DNA from: Camellia lanceoleosa
Lineage: Eukaryota > Streptophyta > Magnoliopsida > Ericales > Theaceae
Reading direction: 5' to 3'
NCBI GenBank assembly: GCA_025200525.1
Contig: CM045761.1
Span: 100,292,182 to 100,356,181 of the forward strand
DNA: 64,000 nt
The stretch's first letter is position 1; every line of letters begins with the position of its first letter. Positions 56,582 to 64,000 of the stretch are shown here, piece after piece. Below the pieces are notes generated by a model, which saw only the letters and a program-made list of their open reading frames with translations, had not been told where the DNA came from and made no database searches. The translations under genes were made by a program, and so were the position numbers.

Positions 56582-56799
56582 CTCCTTAGTTGGCTTGGCG
56601 ACCTTTTGATTGGTGGCTGGATCAATCACAAACGGTGCTTCAACATTCTCCTCAATTGTGTGCCAACCTTTAGGATCCCAAGCTCTGAGATAGACTCTCA
56701 TTCTACACTTTCAGTACAGATAATTACTTCCATCAAAGGTAGGAGCACGATGTGGATTAGGCCAACGAGCAAACTAGCTTGGGAGTTGGTTGAGTGAAG
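56582..56799 (-). pseudogene. Second gag-like segment, proximal part
   Basis: The text HRAPTFDGSNYLY, a stop, then KCRMRVYLRAWDPKGWHTIE is the N-terminus of a copia gag of the UBN2/DUF4219 type (the usual block is FDGxNYxYWKxRMRxFL). It stands directly after the end of the element's own gag (FMALYCS), so two gag N-termini follow each other within one pair of LTRs. It ends at the solo LTR and continues at 53,462. Confidence 0.8.
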
Positions 56800-57866
56800 C
56801 TACAGTATAATGCCATGAAAGTACTATCTCCATCTTCACAAGATTCGATTTCATCAGCTTCTTGCCCTAACTAGCTTTCATCATCCCAAGTCACTGTGTA
56901 GACTTTCTTTCAGTTATTCTTGGAAGGACATTCAAGAGCAATATGCCCAAACCTTTGGCATTTATAGCACTTGACTCTTTGTCCTCTCATAGTTTTCTTT
57001 TTAGTTTTCGGAGCAGCTTTAGGTTGAGCAACTTTGGGTTTATCATTACCCTTATCTTTAGAACTAGTGTCCTTGAAATTAGGCTACTTTTTCTTTAATT
57101 TTTTTTTGAATTGTAAACATAACCGTCATTTCGGACTCTAGATCAATTTCTACCTCAGGGTTCTTAACAGTCTTATGAGCACAAGAAAAGGCCACACTCT
57201 CTTTTTGTTTTTGCTTTGAAATCAGATGAGCCTCATAAGTCTACATATTTCCAACCAACTAATCAAGCTTAAGGTTCTCAACATCCCGAGCCTCCTCTAT
57301 AACTGTTACTTTTTATTAGAACCTATTGGGTAAAGACATCAAATTTTTTTTACAACAATTCTAGATTCAGGGATTTTTTCACCAAGTGTGAACCAAAAAT
57401 TCACGATGTCACTGAGTTTAGCATAAAAATCATCAAAGATCTCATCTTCACGTGGAAAAACAGTTTCAAAAGAGAAGGTGAGAGGTTGAAATTTTGACCT
57501 TTTGACAGAAGTAGTACCTTCGTGAATTGTTTCAAGAATGTCCCAAGCTTCTTTTGCTACTTCACACGTACAAATACATCAAAACTCTTTCGATGTAACG
57601 GAGCAAAAGAGAGCATTTAGAGCTTTACTGTTCCAACTTGAGTTTTGGTAATCAATTGTATCACATCTATCAATTGGTTTGAGAATATCTACACCATCGA
57701 TGGTAACCATCAGTTCACTCCACCCATAGATAACAAAGTGCCAAACTTTCTCATCAATGGATTTTAAAAATGCCCTCATACGTGTTTTCCAATAAAAATA
57801 GTTTGTTCTATCAAGTAAATAAGGTTTATGGATTGAGTTTCCTTCACAAATCGAAACCATTAACAC
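56800..57866 (-). pseudogene. Copia gag (UBN2) with CCHC zinc knuckle
   Basis: The proposed start is the ATG at 57,864-57,866, about 65 bp after the primer site. Residues 15-40 read PYLLDRTNYFYWKTRMRAFL, the DUF4219 block. NSKALNALFCSVTSKEF follows, then a stop, then CEVAKEAWDILETIHEG. After a degenerate stretch the CCHC knuckle CYKCQRFGHIALEC is at about 56,938-56,981. An acidic tail ends with DGDSTFMALYC near 56,805. At least five stops or frame changes are present. Gag would form the particle and bind the RNA. Confidence 0.92.
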
Positions 57867-57930
57867 AAATCACACAAAATCACATTCCTATAGTTTTTTT
57901 TTTTTTTAAAGAACAAGAACGAGTGACCCA

Positions 57931-57941
57931 CTTTGATACTA
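57931..57941 (-). other. Primer-binding site of the copia element
   Basis: TAGTATCAAAG on the minus strand, two bases after the 5' LTR end CCA, resembles TGGTATCAGAG (initiator tRNA-Met) with two G-to-A changes. Confidence 0.75.
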
Positions 57942-57943
57942 AT

Positions 57944-58820
57944 TGGAAAGCCTACGTGATTCGTGATTCGAAATAGATTGAATTGCAACAAATCCCAAAC
58001 AATCAAAACTAACAATCTAAATTGTCCAGCACGTATGAAAGTGATTTAGATTGTTGTTTCACAATTAATAAATCAACACAAATGATTTTTATGTAGAAAA
58101 AATCACAGCTGGAACACCTCCAATTGTGATTGAAAAATCATAGGCAAAACAGCACTAATCAATCCACTATGAAAAATGAAAATACACAAGATTACTATAA
58201 AATTGTCTTCCACGACTTGTGCCTCTTTCACCAATGCCTTTGTCTTGGAATTGATTAGTCTGATGTTCAATCCACAACACCCACGTCGAATCCACGACAA
58301 TGAATCACTTCGAACTTCTTTAAAGCCTTCACGCTCGAACCTTCAGAATCCACCAAACAAACTCTCTTTGAATAAAATGATCAAACACCCCTTTGATGTA
58401 ATCAATTTAACTTGTGAAATAAACTCACAAAGACATCAAAGGAAACAAGTAAAAAGCACCAGAAGCAATCACAAACTCTCAGGATGTAGACCTAGACGCC
58501 GTAACTCTAGAATCTATCTTTTGCACAGCTTTATAGTAAACGGGGTCGCGAAAACTGCTCAAGTAATGGAATGGTCGCTCAAGCGGTGTGCCTTATACGT
58601 GTGAAACCAAAACTACCCTCACTCAAGCCACCACAAGATTCGCTCGAGCAAACATTGACCCCTCCCAGTATTTTTATAGATTGGTTGAATTTCTAGAAGC
58701 AACAATTCTTCACTTGAGCGACCATTTTGTCACTCAAGCTGTCCACGAAGAAACAACCATTGAAATTACAATTGAAAAAAAGTGTTTGCTCATGGAATTG
58801 ACAACATAAGGGACCTAACA
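57944..58820 (-). mobile_element. 5' LTR of the copia element
   Basis: It reads TGGAAAGCC at the left and GGGACCTAACA at the right in plus orientation, 877 bp. On the minus strand TATAAAG lies at 58,529-58,535. The nearest CTCGAG-type motif (58,558) is some 22 bp upstream of it. The LTR is collinear with the 3' LTR, with many single-base differences. Confidence 0.93.
58558..58738. promoter_or_regulatory. Three CTCGAG-type pairs, copia 5' LTR
   Basis: Pairs start at 58,558/58,578 (CTCAAG, CTCAAG), 58,622/58,643 (CTCAAG, CTCGAG) and 58,713/58,733 (CTTGAG, CTCAAG). Spacing is 20, 21 and 20 bp, identical to the other LTR although individual motifs have decayed differently. Confidence 0.55.
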
Positions 58821-61291
58821 TACTGCGTAGTGCCAACCGAGTACCTCAAAAGAGACGGTAAAATAAGGGCCTTACCCATAACCTCCTCCCACTTTATCAA
58901 ACCGAAACCACCTAGGATTCGAATATAACCGATCCATTCAAGAGTTCTGAAACAACCACTTGCGCAAGACTTAACTTTCAATAGGGAACACGTCCCGCCA
59001 ACCAACACATGAAGTTACCACAATCATTATCATAAAATTATTAAAGTGATCAAAAAACCCATTGCCACCCTTATCAAGTTTTCGTTTAGTTAGATGTTTT
59101 GAGTTAAGGTTAGAACAAACTATTGAGACAATAATTTCTACACAAGTATGAGCATCATCAAAGCCTCATTGTAAAGAATATAAGCCATAACATGTGTAAA
59201 TATTACACCAAAGTCCAAACAAGTGAAAAGGAGCACATTCATGAAGTTAAGAAAATGAAATCATCAATGAAAATAAATTTCTAGATTCATTTCACTTTAA
59301 AGATCACAATCTAAGAGACATTTTCAATTTTTTTCCCGAATTCTACCTTACTGTGGTTTGTAGAAAATTCTATCTAGTTTCCAAATTAGTTTTCGGAAGT
59401 AGGATAGCTTTCTTAGATTTTTAGTTATTTAAGAAATAGTTTAGCACTGTCCAGATTCGTCAACTGTTACGAAAATCGAATTTTCTCTCAAGTCACTCAC
59501 TCTTTTTCAATAAAAATATTTTTACTTAAAAGCTAACACTTTAAGGAAAGTTTTGGTATAACAATGAGGTCAAGGGGAGTTTTCTGTATTTTCATAGAAT
59601 TGTTTAAAGTGGGCCAAAAATACTAGTCTTTCTTGCACAAAGCTTGAAATAAGGAGAGTAATAGAAAAAGAGGGCAACCATGAGTAATTTTCCACTTCTC
59701 TTATGATGAAACATGCTAAATAATGTATAAATAACTTAGATTTTTAGAATGAAGGTATGTCTCTAGAAATAATGTGCGAAGTGGGTAGAAAAAGATAGTT
59801 TTGCTTCTATTAAGTGACAATACAAGTAAGGAAAGAAACATGACTCTAATTATTTAATTCAGACACAAGAACACTATGAATACACATCTAAAATGATGTA
59901 TTAAACCTCTAAGATCATTTATTTGAATGAGAAAATAAAAGAGAGGGTTGTGTTGTGGCTTACTTGTTGCATAGGGAAGATGTTTACACAAGAATTCCTC
60001 TCTTTTTCCCTCCTCCACCACCAAAGCTCTCTCTCTTCCTCTCCTCTCTCTATGCCCTATGTGTGTGTGTAAGAGTTGAGTTGTGAAGAAAATGCAAGGG
60101 GAAGGCTGTGTATTTATAGGAAAATTGGTGCAAAAAGTCCAAAATACCTACTAGACTATCTCCAGTTGGCGTTAGAACAAATAGAGTATAGCTTTATGTA
60201 ACCAAAGGCTAAGTTGTGAGCAAATCTACTCACTAGCGAGGTCAACATAGCACTTAAGGAGAAGGTGACCAGAGCATACGAGGAAGAGTGAACGACACAA
60301 AGAGAATAGATGAGAAATAGGGAGTACACCTCTCCGGTGAGGGATGTGCTCTCGTTCTTTTCACTGTCCAAGACTTACTAAAAGTGAACTAAGGAAGTCA
60401 GTAGAATGGTTGGTAGGGGCTTCAAATTGGATATTTTCATGTTGTTAGAAGGTAAAAGGAGAGGCTGGATGGTTATGATAGGACTGCTGTAACTGAGTTC
60501 AATGGTTCTAAAAGAATTGAATAGTTTTTGGATTTAGTCGAAATATGATGGAATGAGGGGTGTTTAGGGCCCTAATTAAGCTTTAGAACATGATTTAGCT
60601 AGGTTTTAGTTAAAGTGGAATTAAAGATACAAACAAGGTTCCCATTTTTGGAAGTACTAGGTACTTTAGTGAAGATTTCTTCCTAGAATCATGCAAGTTT
60701 GTTTCAAAAAAGTACTCCAAGTTATACAACCTAGGTTGGCCAACCATGTGAAGATGAATTAGGGGAGGATTTTGCTTTTATTTTGTGTACAAATTACCTA
60801 TATATAGAAGATATTTTGTGTACAAAATTATTTGTTTAAGAGAAATACAAGTATGTATGTATATATATATGTATAATGGTTACTAGTTTGGGGTCAGTGT
60901 GTGAATCTTTAAAATATGAGGTCTAAGGTTTAATTTATGAATTAGAATATTTATCTAAGTGTTGACTTTAATTAAATTACGGTTAGGAAAAATAATTTGT
61001 ATTAGGTTTCTTATTTTGAATTAAAAGGCGATCATTTGAACGAACATAATGGGAATCGAAAATCTAGGGTTTTGAGTGATCAGTCTATAATTAGGAGGTT
61101 AATTAATTAGTATTATGGTTTTAGAATTGGTTCCTAAGTTATCGAGATCAATTAGGGTTCACACGGTTCCAATCGGTATGCATTTTTTATTCAAGGGTTC
61201 AAATTCCAAGTAAATGAGGAATCGAGGGTTTTCATTGAAATAATCCAAAAGTGAGGGCCTTAAAGAAATTAAAAAAAGTCAAGGCCCCACA

Positions 61292-61490
61292 TGCAGCCTT
61301 GTATAAGAGGTGCGGTCGAACAAACCAGATGTGTCTACACGATGCACGTGTGGCCAAGGGCCAAAGTGTCAACTTTGCAAGTTAGGTGTGGGTTTTGCAT
61401 GGGTGGTAATTTTTGGAGATAGGGTGGATGGAAGGATGTCTTTCTCTCAAGCTTTCTAATGTTCTCAAAAGTTCACAATTTTGTAACCCT

Positions 61491-61548
<58 letters not shown>

Positions 61549-62157
61549 GAGGGGAGTGGAGGGGAGCTTTTATAAACACTCCTAGCTTGGAGAGGAAATT
61601 AGAGGAGGCTGCTAGGGTTGAGCATCTCTTTCTCACTAATGCCTCCCTCCAATGCCATATTGTCATCCTTGCAAGATTTCTATTCCTGTTTGTCGGGGAA
61701 GTACGGCTATGCACGAGAGGTGTGGCCGAACAAATTAGTTGTGTCCGCACAATGCGCCTGTGGCTAAGGGTCCAAGTGTTAACTTTGCAGGTTAGGTGTG
61801 GATTTGCATAGCTAGGTTTGGCTTTGCATGGCTTTTGCTTACTTATGGCTCAAGCAAGCTCAAATTGTGTTTAGATCAATGTTTTTGATAAAACCGGTCA
61901 ATAATTTTGAAAAATATCATCAATATAAGTTGGGCTTTCCTTATCTCTCAATATCGGGAAATTGATTTTTGACTAAAAAAACGAGGTTTAGAGGTACTTT
62001 TGTCATTTTTGCAAAAAGTTATTTTTTGGCCGAAATAGGGTGTAATAGCAACTTTAAGCAATTTCCAACATTCTAATGGTGGAGATATTACCATTTCATC
62101 ATCGGAAGTCCTATAAGCGGCCAAAATCTTAGAGTCAGTCAAAATGGGGTGTCTACA
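61292..62157 (-). mobile_element. Tat/Ogre-type LTR, 5' part only
   Basis: The minus-strand start TGTAGACACCCCATTTTGACT at 62,157 matches the LTR at 53,463. Leftwards come an upstream motif block (61,694-61,806), TATAAAAG (about 61,568), a (GA)n leader tract (61,495-61,544) and a second copy of the motif block (61,297-61,403). It stops at the A LTR ending at 61,291, which probably inserted into it. The remaining 3' part of this LTR was not found to the left of 41,652. Confidence 0.75.
61297..61806. repeat. Direct repeat of a motif block around the promoter
   Basis: 61,297-61,403 and 61,694-61,806 share GAGGTGYGGYCGAACAAA, TGTGTCYRCAC, TGTGGCYAAGGG and AACTTTGCARGTTAGGTGTG in the same order, about 80 percent alike by eye. 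One copy is upstream of the TATA box, the other downstream of the (GA)n leader. GTGTGGCC-like words inside each block are again about 17-21 bp apart. Confidence 0.75.
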
Positions 62158-62910
62158 CCTATGGACTGGACTTGACTTACTTACTTACAAATCGTGCTTT
62201 TTTTTTCAATTATCAATATCTCAAAACTACCCTCATCTTATCTCATTCAACACTCAACCACAATATTATTGTTATCACCTACCACTAAGAGCAATTACCT
62301 TCGGTCACCAACGACATCCTCTGACCTCTAGTAGTGATTTTCGGCAACCACCTCCGGCCACCGTCTCTAACTACCGGCAGCTACCTCAATTTCCGGCAAC
62401 TTCCAGCTACATTTTTCTAGCCATTTTCTGACAAAAGCAATGTTCATCTCCACCACTACCTATTCAGATCTGATAGCAACAACACACACACATACACACA
62501 CACACACACATAGAGATGAAGATAATGGAGAGAGATAAGTAAAATATAGAGAGATTAGAAGAAAAAGTAAAAAAAATTACCAAAAGGATGTTCACAATGA
62601 GTCTTCACCATCATAGATCAATACAAGATCAACGAAATAATCAAAGACACGTTCAGTGATAAATTTATCATTGGTGATTTGTAAAAAATTACATATACCA
62701 AATCTGGTCCATTCTCTCACACTCACACTTATTTACTCACATGACACCCCCTCTTATGCATACATACAGAACAAGATTGACTGATAAATTTATCACTACG
62801 TGATTTGTAAAAAAACTACATATGCCAAATATGAACAATTCACTTACTCATACTCATTACGCACAAGACACCTCCTCTTACACATATACAAAATGTTTTG
62901 ATACACTGAT
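62158..62910. other. Non-coding region between two LTRs
   Basis: 62,330-62,410 has several CCGGCAAC and CACCTCCGG words resembling a plant leader, but no protein domain. A (CA)n run lies at about 62,483-62,510. A 126-bp direct repeat follows (62,654-62,893). Nothing else is supported. Confidence 0.45.
62654..62893 (+). repeat. Tandem direct repeat, about 126-bp period
   Basis: Two units start at about 62,654 and 62,780 with GTGATAAATTTATCA and CTGATAAATTTATCA. They continue collinearly through GTGATTTGTAAAAAA, TACATATRCCAAAT and GACACCYCCTCTTA. The GATAAATTTATC word is a perfect palindrome at the head of each unit. Confidence 0.75.
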
Positions 62911-64000
62911 TGTCACAACCCAAACCTGTGCCTATTGGTTTGGATCATGACTGGCTAGTAATCATAGATTACCTATAGCCTCAAATAGAATTTCAAAATA
63001 TAATTAAATATACTGGGCTTGAAGCGAAAGTAAATAAACAAATAATTAATGAAATTTATCCAATGAGCTGTGCATAAATGGCATAAATAGAAAACTTATA
63101 TATTTGACCTACTTCCAAAACATATGCACATATATGTACAAAGAGTTCAATTCATAGGTTTACAAAAAGACAAAAACTTATATACATATCATGGTCTCAC
63201 GTGACCAAAAACAAAAGAAAAAGCCTCAACACAAAGGCACTCCTCAACTGACTTCACAAAACATGGATGGTCTTCCAAGTAGACTCTAGGGCTAAACATC
63301 ATGCTGCTCACCTACATATATATAGGGGAAGGGAGGTGAGCTAGAGCCCAATAAGTAACATAAAAGTAAAGGGGTTTAATAAATGAGTTTCAACACTTAA
63401 AATATTCAAATCGGATTTATATATTCATACTTATATCAGATTCGAAACAGAAACATATCATTATTGTATCGAATTAGAACAGGAACATATCCTTTGTGGA
63501 TCAACCTACACATTACACATAACACACATATTTCTATTCATGTTGTTTAAGTCGGTTTCTAATTTATTAATTCATACATGAAGTTTAATTCACGCCTAAG
63601 AATGCTCATAACGAGATGAAGACGAAAAATATGGATAGAATGCAAAATTCCAAAATATGCTGAAATTTGGTTGTTCGCTCGAGCGGTCTGAATGGTCTGC
63701 AAAAATACTAGATGGTCTCAAAGTAGGCTCGAGCAGACACTTATTGCTTGAGCAATGCTCAAGAAATCGCTAGGTTCATCCGAGCGGTAACTCAGTTGCT
63801 CAAGTTGTATGCGAGGCTCTGCAAAACTACTAGATGCTCAAGAAGTGTTCTCAAGCGATAACTTTATGGCTCGAGCAGGGTTTCAACACTAGAAAAAAAA
63901 TTATTCAAATGCAATTTCAAAGGAAAAGCTCTTGCATGACTTACTCTAACGTATGAAGCACTTCATTAAACATAAATACTTGACCATTTGCTCAAAATTT
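62911..64000 (-). mobile_element. LTR, family B, cut by window end
   Basis: It starts TGTCACAACCCAAACC and follows the B LTRs at 16,682 and 36,911 through TAGTAATCATAGATTACC, GAGCTGTGCAT and GCTCACCTACATATATA. Left flank is CTGAT; the right end is outside the window. Orientation is inferred from the other copies. It carries CTCGAG-type motifs where the copy at 16,682 has CACGTG dyads. Confidence 0.88.
63678..63876. promoter_or_regulatory. CTCGAG-type motif series in LTR-B
   Basis: CTCGAG at 63,678; CTCGAG/CTTGAG at 63,728/63,747 (19 bp); TCCGAG/CTCAAG at 63,779/63,799 (20 bp); CTCAAG/CTCGAG at 63,851/63,871 (20 bp). The inverted linker GCAAAAATACTAGATG (63,697) and GCAAAACTACTAGATG (63,821) recurs between pairs. 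Confidence 0.55.

Larger units (their letters stand above)
41892..58820 (-). mobile_element. Sirevirus-like Ty1/copia element with nested inserts
   Basis: The element is bounded by LTRs of 897 bp (41,892-42,788) and 877 bp (57,944-58,820) and by the perfect duplication TACTG (41,887-41,891, 58,821-58,825). The order on the minus strand is gag, protease, integrase, RT, RNase H, then an extra downstream reading frame of about 1.2 kb before the polypurine tract. Without its Helitron (3.5 kb) and solo LTR (3.1 kb) it is about 10.3 kb. Large size, two separate zinc knuckles around a coiled coil in gag, and an extra frame after pol fit the SIRE/Maximus lineage. All coding parts are broken. Confidence 0.93.
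41652..61291 (-). mobile_element. LTR, family A, truncated, split by copia
   Basis: Two parts match the A LTR at 12,512-15,328: 41,652-41,891 corresponds to about 13,000-13,255, and 58,826-61,291 to about 13,260-15,328. The right end AAGGCCCCACA at 61,291 is the LTR start on the minus strand. The left roughly 500 bp are missing. The copia element sits between them with a perfect TACTG duplication. TATAAATAC (minus) lies at 60,110-60,118. Relative to the other copies about 375 bp of extra sequence lie at roughly 60,150-60,525. No protein is encoded. Confidence 0.85.

Noticed and set aside
36643..63876. CTCGAG sites as cloning or adaptor artefacts
   Set aside because: They occur inside LTRs at homologous positions in paired LTRs and show gradual decay, so they are genomic.
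1..64000. An intact host gene or gene cluster
   Set aside because: All recognisable domains are transposon-derived and broken; the remaining frames are short and without domains.

Overview
This window is plant nuclear DNA from a dicot-type angiosperm, very probably from a heterochromatic or pericentromeric block. I see no intact cellular gene, tRNA or rRNA. The recognisable coding sequence is all transposon-derived: a LINE reverse transcriptase, Ty3/gypsy gag-pol pieces, and Ty1/copia (Sirevirus-type) gag-pol. All of it carries stops, frameshifts or lost catalytic residues. The species cannot be named from the sequence alone.

Layout. 1-3.2 kb: anonymous flank holding a 5'-truncated LINE (minus). 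3.2-4.3 kb: pyrimidine-rich leader-like DNA and a small tandem repeat. 4.3-8.4 kb: LTR and internally deleted body of a Ty3/gypsy element (plus; family A). 9.06-16.0 kb: a plus-strand LTR of family C interrupted by two solo LTRs with perfect target duplications, C at 10,082-12,256 and A at 12,512-15,328. 16.0-24.9 kb: minus-strand gypsy gag-protease with its 5' LTR, interrupted by a solo LTR of family B (16,682-19,717). 24.9-27.4 kb: non-coding DNA with a 23-unit array of about 48 bp. 27.45-39.54 kb: a second solo B LTR, with a complete chromodomain-type gypsy element (27,466-36,910) inserted 12 bp from its end. 39.7-41.6 kb: a Tat/Ogre-type LTR containing a MITE. 41.65-61.29 kb: a truncated A LTR split by a complete Sirevirus-like copia element (41,892-58,820). 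That copia is itself interrupted by a Helitron (46,401-49,905) and a solo Tat-type LTR (53,463-56,581). 61.3-62.16 kb: another Tat-type LTR piece. 62.9 kb to the end: start of a third B LTR.

Nesting is resolved mainly by target-site duplications read directly: ATCGC, CTATT, GTTTG, ACTGA, ATTCT/ACTCT, TACTG, CTCCT. Reading frames support it too: they resume when some inserts are mentally removed. Five solo LTRs with duplications (two of them themselves interrupted or decayed) against two elements keeping both LTRs points to much intra-element recombination.

The most interesting signal is not a gene. Upstream of the LTR promoters there are short GC-containing motifs, many palindromic, repeated at close to 20 bp, about two helical turns. 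CTCGAG-core pairs 19-21 bp apart occur in copia LTRs, in chromodomain-gypsy LTRs and in a B LTR. A shared linker containing CTAGTA-TTTT lies between the pairs. Other LTRs use different words (CACGTG dyads, GTCCGACC, CCGGTCG) at similar spacing. This looks like a modular enhancer grammar shared or converged upon across superfamilies.
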